Shown: one piece after another, positions 14,645-23,382 of the stretch
Numbering within the stretch: the stretch's first letter is position 1
Layout of the letters: each line of letters starts with the position of its first letter
DNA from: Hyphomonadaceae bacterium
GTDB taxonomy: Bacteria > Pseudomonadota > Alphaproteobacteria > Caulobacterales > Hyphomonadaceae
Assembly (NCBI GenBank): GCA_016714495.1
Contig: JADKDU010000003.1
Span: 248,001-312,000 of the forward strand
Direction: 5' to 3'
Length of the DNA: 64,000 nucleotides
Made by a program: the position numbers and the translations under genes
Notes under the pieces: generated by a model
What the model was told of the DNA's origin: nothing
The model's database searches: none
The model's input: the letters and a program-made list of their open reading frames with translations, nothing else

Positions 14645-16219
14645 ATGCTAAAGATTTTTTGGTGCGTGGCCGCAATTTGCGCCGCAGCGTGCCAGCCAGC
14701 CGAATCACCAAAGCCAGCGGCGATGGTTGAGGGATTCGCCGGCCTTGTGAGCGAGCCGAAGACGGTGGTTGCGGTCGCCGCAGAGATCGCGGGGAAGACT
14801 GCGACGGCGGAGGCGGTGACGCAGGGCTATCTCGATCGTATTGCGGCGGTGGATGATGCGGGGCCGATGCTGAATGCCGTGCTGTCGCTCAATCCGAACG
14901 CAATTGCGGACGCCAAGGCACTGGATGCGGCGGCGAGCAAAGGACCGCTGCATGGCGTGCCGATCCTGCTGAAGGACAATATCGATGCGCTGGGCATGCC
15001 CACAACTGCCGGGTCGCTGGCGCTGGCGGAGAATATAACAGGGCGGGATTCCCCGCTGGTGGCGCGGTTGCGGGCGGCGGGCGCGGTGATCCTGGGCAAG
15101 ACAAACCTGAGCGAATGGGCCAATTTCCGGTCCGGTTCGTCGACCTCGGGCTGGAGCGGCGTAGGCGGGCAGACGAAGAACCCGCACGTGCTGGACCGCA
15201 ACCCGTGCGGGTCGTCGTCAGGGTCGGGAGCGGCGGTGGCGGCGGGACTGGCGCCGGTAGCGATCGGCACGGAGACGGACGGGTCAATTATCTGCCCGTC
15301 GGCCGCCAGCGGCATTGTGGGCATCAAGCCGACGGTCGGACTTGTGCCACGCACGCATATCGTGCCGATCAGCGCGACGCAGGATACGGCCGGGCCGATG
15401 GCGCTGACGGTGGCGGATGCAGCGGCGGTTCTGACCGTGATCGCGGGGTCCGATCCGGGCGATCCGGCCAGCGCCGAGGCGGACGCAAAGAAGAGCGACT
15501 ATTCGAAAGCCCTCGATGCGAGCGCCCTGCAAGGCAAGCGGATCGGCGTGGCCCGGTATCTCTCCGGCTATCACGACGCAACCGATGCGCTGTTCGAGAA
15601 GGCGCTGGAAGAGCTGAAGGCTGCGGGCGCCGAACTGGTCGAGCTGAAGGAGCCTGCAGGCAAAGACCAGATGAACGCTGCAGAGTTCACGATCCTGCTG
15701 ACCGAGTTCAAGGCGGGCGTGAATGCCTATCTCGCCACCACGCCGGAGACGGTGAAGGCGCGCACGCTTGATGACCTTATCAAGTTCAACAGCGAGACGG
15801 CGGCCGAGCTGGAATTCTTCGACCAGAGCATTTTTGAGGAAGCCGCCAAGGCGCATGCCCTTTCAGACAAGGCGTATCTCGACGCAAAAGCGATGGCTGC
15901 GCGGCTGGCAGGCAAGGAAGGCATCGACAAGCTGGCGGCCGACAACAACGTCATCGCCATCGTCGCGCCGAGCGGCGGCCCGGCCTGGACGACGGATCTC
16001 GTGACCGGCGACCATTTCCTCGGCGCGTCTTATTCAATGGCCGCGATCGCCGGCTATCCGAGCATCACCGTGCCGATGGGCGCTGTGCGCGACCTGCCAG
16101 TGGGCTTGTGCTTCTTCGGGCCGAAATGGTCGGAGGCGACGCTGATCGGGCTTGCCTACGCTTACGAGCAGCGAACGAAGGCGCTGACGACGCCGAAATT
16201 CCTGCCGCGTTCGCCGTGA
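14645..16219 (+). CDS. amidase-signature lipoprotein
   Basis: Amidase signature (AS) family hydrolase, 524 aa from the ATG at 14645, chosen for its close GGAGGGG ribosome site. The N-terminus MLKIFWCVAAICAAACQPAE is a lipoprotein signal with a lipobox ending at Cys16, so the enzyme is probably membrane-anchored and periplasmic. The Ser-Ser-Lys catalytic set is visible: Lys in VPILLKDNIDALGMPT, and the Ser residues in the GSSSGSGAA and TETDGSIICPSAAS segments, followed by GIVGIKPTVGLVPR. AS enzymes hydrolyse amides; the substrate cannot be predicted. It is followed closely by two small lipoprotein genes. Confidence 0.92.
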   Translation: MLKIFWCVAAICAAACQPAESPKPAAMVEGFAGLVSEPKTVVAVAAEIAGKTATAEAVTQGYLDRIAAVDDAGPMLNAVLSLNPNAIADAKALDAAASKGPLHGVPILLKDNIDALGMPTTAGSLALAENITGRDSPLVARLRAAGAVILGKTNLSEWANFRSGSSTSGWSGVGGQTKNPHVLDRNPCGSSSGSGAAVAAGLAPVAIGTETDGSIICPSAASGIVGIKPTVGLVPRTHIVPISATQDTAGPMALTVADAAAVLTVIAGSDPGDPASAEADAKKSDYSKALDASALQGKRIGVARYLSGYHDATDALFEKALEELKAAGAELVELKEPAGKDQMNAAEFTILLTEFKAGVNAYLATTPETVKARTLDDLIKFNSETAAELEFFDQSIFEEAAKAHALSDKAYLDAKAMAARLAGKEGIDKLAADNNVIAIVAPSGGPAWTTDLVTGDHFLGASYSMAAIAGYPSITVPMGAVRDLPVGLCFFGPKWSEATLIGLAYAYEQRTKALTTPKFLPRSP

Positions 16220-16293
16220 GCAGCAATGGAACTGCCTGTGGCGGCAAGACGTATAGTGAGGTCGGACTGCACGCCGATTTCAGGAGAAATTAG

Positions 16294-16665
16294 ATGAAGC
16301 GGATTTTCCTCGCTGCGGCGTTACTCGCGACAACCGCGTGTTCGTCGATGGGCAGCGGACCCGCTGCGCCATCAGGGCCGTTATCGGGCTATACGGAAGA
16401 GGCGATGTCGGGCGGACGCTATCGCATTGTCTACACCTCGCCGACGGATGCGAGCGCGAAGGTGGTGGGCGAGCGCACGCTGGCCCGCGCGGCTCAGGCA
16501 ACCCTCGACAAGGGCAATGAGTGGTTCGAGATCGCCAGCAAGATCGACGGCAAGAACATGCAGACGCTGGTGATCGTGATGGGTAAGGGCGAGACGCTGG
16601 CGGGCGGACCGAAACAATATGACGCCAAGCAGACGCTGGCTTCGCTCAAGGGCAGGATCGGCTAG
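16294..16665 (+). CDS. small lipoprotein (CC0125/CC1285-like)
   Basis: 123 aa, with a clear lipoprotein signal, MKRIFLAAALLATTACSSMG (lipobox TTAC). An AGGAG ribosome site precedes the ATG. The mature part, SGYTEEAMSGGRYRIVYTSP followed by ERTLARAAQATLDKG, resembles small envelope lipoproteins of Caulobacterales of unknown function. Family assignment is from memory of this pattern. Confidence 0.75.
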   Translation: MKRIFLAAALLATTACSSMGSGPAAPSGPLSGYTEEAMSGGRYRIVYTSPTDASAKVVGERTLARAAQATLDKGNEWFEIASKIDGKNMQTLVIVMGKGETLAGGPKQYDAKQTLASLKGRIG

Positions 16666-16817
16666 CGTCCGGTCCGGTTGCCCAAATATTCCCTATGACG
16701 TCGCGTTTATGTCGGTTTCCAGCCGAGCATGCTGACGCTTCGCATTCGGGCGCGAGTTGCGCTAAGAGATTGCCACGATCGGCAGATCAAGCCGGCAACT
16801 CACGGGGAGAGACTTCG

Positions 16818-17645
16818 ATGGTCGTCGTCAATCGCGCAATCATCACGGCCACGCTGTTCACGCTGGGCGCCTGTGCGTCGGCGCCGCCAGAGGGCGGCGC
16901 CGCCAGTGCGGCGGCGAGCGCCTATGCGGGCAAGAGCGTATTGGATACCGCCATAGCCGCAGCGGGCGGAGAAGCGGCGCTTGCACAGGTGAAAGAGATC
17001 GAATGGACCGGCACGGCCACGATCACCGCCGAAGGCAAGACCACGGTGGTGGAAGTTGCGACGGTTGTACGGCCCGCGACGAACTGGGCGCGCTCGACCA
17101 GCTGGGTGAAGGCGGATGGGCCCAAGAAGGCAAGGACGCTGCAGGCCGAACAGGGCAAGGCGTGGCGGGTGGATCGCGTGACCTGGACGCCACTGCCGGA
17201 GGCGCAGGCGGTGCACGAGAACCAACAGTTCGGGCTCTACAAGCTGATGCTGCTGACGCCGCTGAAAGACCCGGCAGCGAGGGTGACGGAAGCGCCGGCT
17301 GGCGCCGACGGGACGCGGGCGATCAAGGCGATGCTGCCGAACGGCATGGGCGGCGAGCTCGAATTCGACACAGCGGGCAAGCTGATGCGTGTGGGTCTTG
17401 TCGTGCGCGATCCTGCGGGCGGCGCACGGGATATTGTCGAGACAGTTGCGTTCTCGGGCGAAATCGTCAGTAACGGCGTGAAATGGCCGAAGCGCATCAC
17501 GATCGCGCAAAATGGAGCGCCCTATTTCGATCTGGAAATCGCGACGTTCGAGGCCAACGCCACGATCAAGCCGCGGCCCCTGCCACACACACTCGATGAT
17601 GGACAGACCCCGCCGCAGCAGGCCAAGCCCGCCGACGCAGGTTAA
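16818..17645 (+). CDS. exported lipoprotein of unknown function (275 aa)
   Basis: The start at 16818 was chosen because GGGGAGAG precedes it and the peptide MVVVNRAIITATLFTLGACA is a lipoprotein signal (lipobox LGAC). The mature protein has a conserved-looking N-terminal segment, DTAIAAAGGEAALAQVKEIE, then beta-rich sequence, as seen in LolA/LppX-like or outer-membrane lipoprotein-sorting folds. The specific role is unknown. It follows the amidase and small lipoprotein genes on the same strand. Confidence 0.75.
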   Translation: MVVVNRAIITATLFTLGACASAPPEGGAASAAASAYAGKSVLDTAIAAAGGEAALAQVKEIEWTGTATITAEGKTTVVEVATVVRPATNWARSTSWVKADGPKKARTLQAEQGKAWRVDRVTWTPLPEAQAVHENQQFGLYKLMLLTPLKDPAARVTEAPAGADGTRAIKAMLPNGMGGELEFDTAGKLMRVGLVVRDPAGGARDIVETVAFSGEIVSNGVKWPKRITIAQNGAPYFDLEIATFEANATIKPRPLPHTLDDGQTPPQQAKPADAG

Positions 17646-17717
17646 GTGCTGGTGACAGGCCGTTTTGCGCTTCCGGGCAAGCCGCGCTAACCTGCGCCGG
17701 CTTGCCGGAGTTGCCCC

Positions 17718-18911
17718 ATGTTCCAGCATTTCTTCCACGAACTGCGCGCCGCCAAGGTGCCGGTCACGCTGAAGGAATATCTCACGCTGCTCGAAGCAAT
17801 GGACAAGGGCGTTGTCGGCGGCGATGGCGGAAATGAGGTGCAGGATTTCTATTTTCTCGCGCGCACGGCGCTGGTGAAGGACGAGAAGCACCTCGATCGT
17901 TTCGACAAGGTGTTCGGCCATGTCTTCAAGGGGCTCGAGTCATTCTCCGACGGGATCGATGTGCACCAGTTCCCGGAAGAGTGGCTGAAGAAGCTCTCCG
18001 AGAAATTCCTGTCTGAAGAAGAGAAGAAACAGATTGAAGCCATGGGCGGCTGGGACAAGCTCATGGAGACGCTCAAGCAGCGGATGGAAGAACAGAAGAA
18101 ACGCCACCAGGGCGGCAACAAGATGATCGGGACGGCGGGGACATCGCCCTATGGGGCTTATGGCTACAATCCCGAAGGCGTGCGGATCGGGCAGGACAAG
18201 TCACGCCACCAGCGCGCGGTGAAGGTGTGGGACAAGCGCGAGTTCAAGAACCTTGATGACTCTGTCGAGATCGGCACGCGCAACCTGAAAGTGGCGTTGC
18301 GCCGCCTGCGCAAATGGGCGCGTGATGGAGCCGAAGACGAGCTTGATCTCGACGGAACGATCAGCAAGACGGCGAAGCAGGGCTATATCGACATCGTCAT
18401 GCGGCCCGAGCGGCGCAATACGGTGAAGGTGCTAATGTTCTTGGACATTGGCGGATCGATGGACCCGCATGTGAAGGCCTGCGAGGAGCTGTTCTCAGCG
18501 GCGCGAACGGAGTTCAAGAATCTCGAATTCTTCTATTTCCACAACTGCATCTACGAGGGCGTGTGGAAGGACAATCGCAGGCGCGGCGTGCACAAGATCC
18601 CAACATGGGATGTGCTGCACCGGTTTCCGGCCGACTATAAGGTCATCGTCGTGGGCGATGCGTCGATGAGCCCTTACGAGATCACCTATCCGGGCGGCTC
18701 AGTCGAGCACTGGAACGAAGAGCCGGGCGCAGTGTGGTTGCAGCGGCTGGTCGAGATCTATCCGCATCTGGTGTGGATCAACCCGACCCATCCGTCCGGG
18801 TGGGAGTATTCGGGCTCGACCGACATCATCCGCCAGATAATCGGCGGCCATCGCATGTTTCCGATGACCGTGAAGGGCGTCGAGGAAGCGACGCGCGAAC
18901 TGGGGCGCTGA
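17718..18911 (+). CDS. CoxE-like VWA-domain protein
   Basis: 397 aa, CoxE-like VWA protein. The N-terminal part (FHELRAAKVPVTLKEYLTLL) is typical of the family. The VWA domain in the C-terminal half begins VKVLMFLDIGGSMDPHVKAC; the metal-site motif D-x-G-x-S reads DIGGS here. The end contains HLVWINPTHPSGWEYSGSTD. These proteins usually sit directly beside a MoxR ATPase and act with it in complex maturation. Here the MoxR gene is at 4924-5781, with about 12 kb between. Confidence 0.9.
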   Translation: MFQHFFHELRAAKVPVTLKEYLTLLEAMDKGVVGGDGGNEVQDFYFLARTALVKDEKHLDRFDKVFGHVFKGLESFSDGIDVHQFPEEWLKKLSEKFLSEEEKKQIEAMGGWDKLMETLKQRMEEQKKRHQGGNKMIGTAGTSPYGAYGYNPEGVRIGQDKSRHQRAVKVWDKREFKNLDDSVEIGTRNLKVALRRLRKWARDGAEDELDLDGTISKTAKQGYIDIVMRPERRNTVKVLMFLDIGGSMDPHVKACEELFSAARTEFKNLEFFYFHNCIYEGVWKDNRRRGVHKIPTWDVLHRFPADYKVIVVGDASMSPYEITYPGGSVEHWNEEPGAVWLQRLVEIYPHLVWINPTHPSGWEYSGSTDIIRQIIGGHRMFPMTVKGVEEATRELGR

Positions 18912-18932
18912 CGCCCGAATTGCGGCGCCGGG

Positions 18933-19589
18933 TCAGAATTCGATGTCGAGTTCTTCGATCTCGATGGGTTCGGCTTTAGACTCGTCGATCCATTGCAGCA
19001 TCGGTTCCCAGTTCATGATGCGATCGCGGTACTGGGCGGCCCTGCCTTCGAGGGCGACGTCGTAGGTGACGAAGCGGGTGCAGACCGGGGCGTACATTGC
19101 GTCTGCCAGCGTCGGCTTGTCGCCGAACAGGAATTTGCCGCCATAGAGGTCGAAACATTCGTTCCAGATCGTCAGCACACGGCGGATGTCGCCCTTGGCG
19201 CCCGTGAAGACGCGGAAGCCGGGATAACGGGCGCGCAGATTCATCGGCAAGGCCGAGCGCAGGTTGTAGAAGCCGCCATGCATTTCGCCGATGATCGACC
19301 GGCTATGCGAGCGAGGCGCTGTTTCCAGCGGAAGAAGGCCCTTTTTGGGAAAGGCTTCCTCAAGATATTCGGCAATTGCGAATGTATCCCAGATGCTCGC
19401 GCCATTGTGCTCGAGGCGGGGTGTAAGGACGGTTGGACTGAGCAACAGAAGCTCTGCCCGCGCGTTCGGATCATCGATCGAAACGCTTTCCACCTCCACG
19501 TCCAACTCGGCCAACTGGCAGAACAGCCAGGCCCGCAGAGACCAGGAGGAGTAATTCCTGCTCGATATTGTCAGCTTAGCGCCTGCCAT
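18933..19589 (-). CDS. glutathione S-transferase family protein
   Basis: 218 aa from the ATG at 19589, which has GGAAAG nine bases upstream; a longer form from 19625 lacks support. The N-terminal thioredoxin-like domain begins KLTISSRNYSSWSLRAWLF with an SxxS-type active-site region, and the C-terminal helical domain includes FLFGDKPTLADAMYAPV. GST-type conjugation or reduction is likely; the substrate is unknown. It is divergent from the PHA depolymerase. Confidence 0.9.
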   Translation of the reverse strand: MAGAKLTISSRNYSSWSLRAWLFCQLAELDVEVESVSIDDPNARAELLLLSPTVLTPRLEHNGASIWDTFAIAEYLEEAFPKKGLLPLETAPRSHSRSIIGEMHGGFYNLRSALPMNLRARYPGFRVFTGAKGDIRRVLTIWNECFDLYGGKFLFGDKPTLADAMYAPVCTRFVTYDVALEGRAAQYRDRIMNWEPMLQWIDESKAEPIEIEELDIEF

Positions 19590-19717
19590 CACGGCACTTT
19601 CCTTGCCCTTAATTGTATTATGCAATCGTATGTCGCAGTGCAGTCAGTCGGGAACTAGGCTTCGTTAAGGAAGCTGGATGGGTCACGCATCTGCCTAAGA
19701 ATAGAGCGCAACGGGAT

Positions 19718-20932
19718 ATGTGGTACCACATTTACGAGGCCCAGATGCAGGCTTCGGCGCCGTTCCGCGCTGCCGCGCTAGCCGCGCTGCAGATGCGATC
19801 GGCCATGAACGGGGTGGCGGATTCGCCCGCCACGCGACAGATGATGGCCGCGCTCGAAATGACGAGTCGCGCAAAGCTGACGCATGTTTCCCAGCCATTC
19901 GGCATAAAAACGGTCCAGGTCGAGAACCGCGAAGCGCTGGTTGTCGAGGAGACGGCGCTGGATCTGCCGTTCGGACGGCTGCTGCATTTCCGGAAGGATA
20001 TCGACTCTCCGCAACCTCGCGTGCTGCTTGTCGCACCGTTGTCGGGACACTTTGCCACGCTCCTGCGCAACACGGTGAAGACGCTGCTGCAGGACCATGA
20101 CGTCTACATAACCGACTGGAAGAACGCGCGCGAAGTGCCGCTGGTGCAGGGCCGCTTCGGGTTCGAGGAATATGTCGATTACCTGATCAAGATGCTGGAG
20201 CATCTAGGACCAGGCGCGCATGTCGTGGCGGTTTGCCAGCCCTGCGTCCAGTCCACGGTGGCGACGGCCGTGATGGCGGCGCAGAAGCACCCGTGCGAGC
20301 CGCGCTCGCTGACCTTGATGGCCGGGCCGATCGACTGTCGGATCAACCCGACGACGGTGAACAAGCTGGCGACGGACCATCCGATCGAGTGGTTCAAGAG
20401 CAATCTGATTTCGACCGTGCCTTTTCCCCTGCCCGGTTGGGGCCGGAGGGTCTATCCGGGCTTCATGCAGCTGGCGGCTTTCGTGTCGATGAACCCCGAG
20501 CGGCACCTTGATGCGCACAAGAGCCTGTTCCGCCATCTTGTCGAAGGCGAGGACGACGAGGCGGAGAAGATCAAGACTTTCTACGACGAGTATTTCGCCG
20601 TGCTCGACCTGACCGAGGAATTCTATCTTGAGACGGTGGCTTGGGTATTCCAGGAGATGCGCCTGCCGCTTGGGCGATTGAAGCATCACGGCGAGCCGGT
20701 CGACTGCTCGAAGATCACGCGGACGGCGATCCTGACGGTGGAAGGCGAACGCGACGATATTTGCTCCGTGGGCCAGACTGCGGCCGTGCATGACCTGGCG
20801 ACCAAGCTGCGTCCGCACCTGCGCCATCACCACCTGCAGCCGGGCGTTGGCCATTACGGCGTATTCTCGGGCCGGAAGTGGGAGAACCAGATCTACCCGA
20901 CCGTGCGCAGCGTAATCCTGTCGATGGAATAG
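19718..20932 (+). CDS. phaZ: intracellular polyhydroxyalkanoate depolymerase
   Basis: Intracellular PHA/PHB depolymerase family, 404 aa from the ATG at 19718. The start was chosen because the family begins like MWYHIYEAQMQASAPFRAA, while the upstream residues are unlike it. The nucleophile region AHVVAVCQPCVQSTVATAVM carries Cys rather than Ser, as in the Ralstonia PhaZa1 type. The C-terminal region has VEGERDDICSVGQT (Asp) and VGHYGVFSGRKW (His) to complete the triad. It mobilises stored polyester granules in the cytoplasm. It converges with the gene at 20973. Confidence 0.92.
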   Translation: MWYHIYEAQMQASAPFRAAALAALQMRSAMNGVADSPATRQMMAALEMTSRAKLTHVSQPFGIKTVQVENREALVVEETALDLPFGRLLHFRKDIDSPQPRVLLVAPLSGHFATLLRNTVKTLLQDHDVYITDWKNAREVPLVQGRFGFEEYVDYLIKMLEHLGPGAHVVAVCQPCVQSTVATAVMAAQKHPCEPRSLTLMAGPIDCRINPTTVNKLATDHPIEWFKSNLISTVPFPLPGWGRRVYPGFMQLAAFVSMNPERHLDAHKSLFRHLVEGEDDEAEKIKTFYDEYFAVLDLTEEFYLETVAWVFQEMRLPLGRLKHHGEPVDCSKITRTAILTVEGERDDICSVGQTAAVHDLATKLRPHLRHHHLQPGVGHYGVFSGRKWENQIYPTVRSVILSME

Positions 20933-20953
20933 GCGCCGCTCGAAAGCGGCGCC
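20932..20953. terminator. hairpin between phaZ and the convergent exported-protein gene
   Basis: Perfect stem GGCGCCGCT/AGCGGCGCC with a CGAA tetraloop, overlapping the phaZ stop region. No clear T-run follows on either strand. Confidence 0.5.
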
Positions 20954-20972
20954 TCCCCAACAGGTCTGACGA

Positions 20973-22007
20973 TCATTCGTCCGCGGCCAAGCCAGCGAAG
21001 ATCGAGATTTCCGGCGGGTGTTCGCGGCCATTTCGTTCAAGTTCGCGCGCGCCGGCGAGGATGCCGTGCATGCCGTAATTTCCTTCGTGGCAGGCGAACT
21101 CATAAACCTGCTCGTTCGAGGCGCGCAGCACCATGTCGCCGCTCCATGCGGCGGAGTAGAGCGCAGGATCCTCGACGCGGAATGCGTAGTGGATTTCGCC
21201 GTCCTTCCAGCGCGTGAAGCGTTCGGTGACCTTGCCGGTTGCGGTGATGTAAGGACGCTGATCCTGGCGCACGTTGACCGTTTCGACCACCAGCGTGTCG
21301 CCTTCATACCAAGCGACGCCATCGCCGCCGAAGTTCCTCATTTCGGCTGGGCCGTGCTTGACCTCAGCGGCCGACTTCACGATCGGGATGATACGGAATT
21401 CGTGAATCATCTCGGCGTTGATCATCAGGTGGGTCGGCGTTTGAATGATCTGGAAGTTGTTGTTGTACATGCCGTTGCGCAGGACCGGGCCAAGGTTGGC
21501 CCAGGTCAGGCAGCGCTCGCCGGCCGGACGACCTTCAGGGCCGTCATAGGTGATGGTCATCCGGGGCTGCTTGCCGGGGATGTAGGGGATCATGCCGTCG
21601 GCGGGGTTGGTGATCCATGCGGTGCGGATGTCGTTGCCGACGCGCGCGTAGTCGTTGCCGGCGTCAATCCAGAAATGGTTGTAGCCACGGTTGGCGTTCT
21701 TGTCGGCGAGAAGCTTGTCGCTCGATTCCTTGTCAAGCTTGGAGGGAGCGGCTTCGTCCTTGGCCATCATCGCGTACTGATTGTGCGCAAGAACCTTGGC
21801 GTGCTCCTCCGGGGTGATGACCACCGTCTTGGCGTTTGCCGGGCGCTGCAGGGTCGTAAGCGAGGAGTTGGTCCAGACGCCATCGAACTGAGGAACGCCC
21901 CAGCTGGTGCGCGGAGGCGAATAGTCGCCAGCCGCCTGGGCGGAAGCGGCGCCAGCCCCGGCGACGACCGCGGCCGTCGCAGCGAATGCGAGCAGGTAGG
22001 TTTTCAT
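20973..22007 (-). CDS. exported protein of unknown function, paralogue 1 of 3
   Basis: 344 aa with a cleavable signal peptide (MKTYLLAFAATAAVVAGAG, then ASAQA). The mature part has the conserved blocks GVPQFDGVWTN, GPEGRPAGERCL, NNNFQIIQTPTHLMI, WYEGDTLVVETVNV, TERFTRWKDGEIHYAF and CHEGNYGMHGIL. This is a widespread uncharacterised periplasmic family known from alphaproteobacteria and acidobacteria. It is one of three tandem copies in the same direction. Confidence 0.85.
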   Translation of the reverse strand: MKTYLLAFAATAAVVAGAGAASAQAAGDYSPPRTSWGVPQFDGVWTNSSLTTLQRPANAKTVVITPEEHAKVLAHNQYAMMAKDEAAPSKLDKESSDKLLADKNANRGYNHFWIDAGNDYARVGNDIRTAWITNPADGMIPYIPGKQPRMTITYDGPEGRPAGERCLTWANLGPVLRNGMYNNNFQIIQTPTHLMINAEMIHEFRIIPIVKSAAEVKHGPAEMRNFGGDGVAWYEGDTLVVETVNVRQDQRPYITATGKVTERFTRWKDGEIHYAFRVEDPALYSAAWSGDMVLRASNEQVYEFACHEGNYGMHGILAGARELERNGREHPPEISIFAGLAADE

Positions 22008-22142
22008 GATATTTCCCCGTGCTTGTTTTTTTTATTTGCGGCGAGCGTATACGCATCTGCGCAGGAACGGCCATGCCGCTAGGGCAAGGTGTGCGGGCAC
22101 AATTGGCGTCAAGCCAAGCACGATGCGGTGAGATGATGTGAG

Positions 22143-22170
22143 AAGGGGCCGCCTCGAAAAGGCGACCCCT
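22143..22170 (-). terminator. hairpin downstream of paralogue 2
   Basis: Stem AGGGG(T/C)CGCCT paired with AGGCG(A/C)CCCCT, placed just after the stop codon of the gene at 22194. On the minus strand it is followed by TCTC, so it is a moderate terminator candidate. Confidence 0.5.
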
Positions 22171-22193
22171 CCAATCGTGCTAACGGCTATCGA

Positions 22194-23231
22194 CTATTCG
22201 TCGGCGTCGAGGCCGGCGAAGATCGACAGTTCAGGCGGATGCTCGCGGCCGTCATGCTCAAGCTGGCGGGCGCCGGCGAGGATGCCGTGCATGCCGTAAT
22301 TGCCTTCATGGCAGGCGTATTCGTAGACCTGCTCCTTGGAGGCGCGGAGCACCTGTTCCCCACTCCACGGTTGGGAGTAGATCGAGTCATCTTCGACGCG
22401 GAACTGATAGAGGATCTCGTCATCCTTCCAGCGCGTGAAGCGCTCGATGGTCTTGCCCGTCTCCGTGATATGCGGACGTTGGTCCTGACGCACATTCACC
22501 GTTTCGACCACCAACGTGTTGCCTTCGTACCAGGCGACGCTGTCACCGCCGAAGTTCCGAAGCTGCTTTGGACCGTGCTTGGCTTCGGCCGCCGACTTGA
22601 AGATCGGAATGGCGCGGACTTCGTGAATCATCTCGGCATTGATCATCAGATGGCTCGGCGTCTGAACGATCTGGAGGTTGTTATTGTACATGCCGTTGCC
22701 GAACACCGGGCCTAGGCGGGCGTAGGAGACGCAACGCTCCTGCACCGGGCGGCCTTCGGGGCCGTCATAGCTGAGCTTCATCCCGGGGCGCTTGCCCGGC
22801 TTGTAGGGGATCATTCCGTCAGCCGGGCTCGTGACCCAGGCGGTGCGGATGTCGTTGCCGACGCGGGCATAGGCGGAACCGGGGTCGAGCCAGAAATGGT
22901 TGTAGCCGCGGTTGGCGTTGCCATCAGAGAGCAGCTTGTCGGTCGACGCCTTGTCGAGCTTGGAAGCTCCGGCCTCATCTTTGGCCATCAGCGTATACTG
23001 GTTCCTCGCCAGAAGCGCCTTGTGCTCCTCTTCGGTGACTGTGACCTTCGCGGCGTGGGCCGGACGCTGAAGCGTGGTCAGCGAAGCGTTGGACCACACG
23101 CCGTCAAGCGCGGGCGCGCCCCATGTGGTGCGCGGGGGCGTGTAGTCGGCGGCGGGAGTGCTCTGGGCCCAGGCCGCGCCACTCGCCGCGATGGCCGACA
23201 TGGCCGCGAAAGTCAGCAGATAGGTTTTCAT
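22194..23231 (-). CDS. exported protein of unknown function, paralogue 2 of 3
   Basis: 345 aa, signal peptide MKTYLLTFAAMSAIAASGAA followed by WAQS. It keeps all the conserved blocks of its neighbours (TTWGAPALDGVWSN, NNNLQIVQTPSHLMI, WYEGNTLVVETVNV, CHEGNYGMHGIL) and ends AGLDADE. It is intact, flanked by diverged copies on both sides, and has its own 3' hairpin, so the copies are probably separate transcription units. Confidence 0.85.
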   Translation of the reverse strand: MKTYLLTFAAMSAIAASGAAWAQSTPAADYTPPRTTWGAPALDGVWSNASLTTLQRPAHAAKVTVTEEEHKALLARNQYTLMAKDEAGASKLDKASTDKLLSDGNANRGYNHFWLDPGSAYARVGNDIRTAWVTSPADGMIPYKPGKRPGMKLSYDGPEGRPVQERCVSYARLGPVFGNGMYNNNLQIVQTPSHLMINAEMIHEVRAIPIFKSAAEAKHGPKQLRNFGGDSVAWYEGNTLVVETVNVRQDQRPHITETGKTIERFTRWKDDEILYQFRVEDDSIYSQPWSGEQVLRASKEQVYEYACHEGNYGMHGILAGARQLEHDGREHPPELSIFAGLDADE

Positions 23232-23341
23232 GGTACTTCTCCCAACGCGGGACTTCTCGTCCGATCGCTTGATCTGGCCGCTATATAATGGATTTTAGGC
23301 TAAATTGCCATGACGCACGCCAGCCGCGCGCGATCGTGAAA

Positions 23342-23367
23342 AAGGCCCGGCGGTCAAGCCGGGCCTT
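23342..23367 (-). terminator. intrinsic terminator of paralogue 3
   Basis: Ten-base perfect stem AAGGCCCGGC/GCCGGGCCTT with a 6-base loop. On the minus strand it is followed by TTTTT (23339-23343 read in reverse). It lies about 15 bases past the stop of the gene at 23383. Confidence 0.85.
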
Positions 23368-23382
23368 GAAGCACAAGGACGA

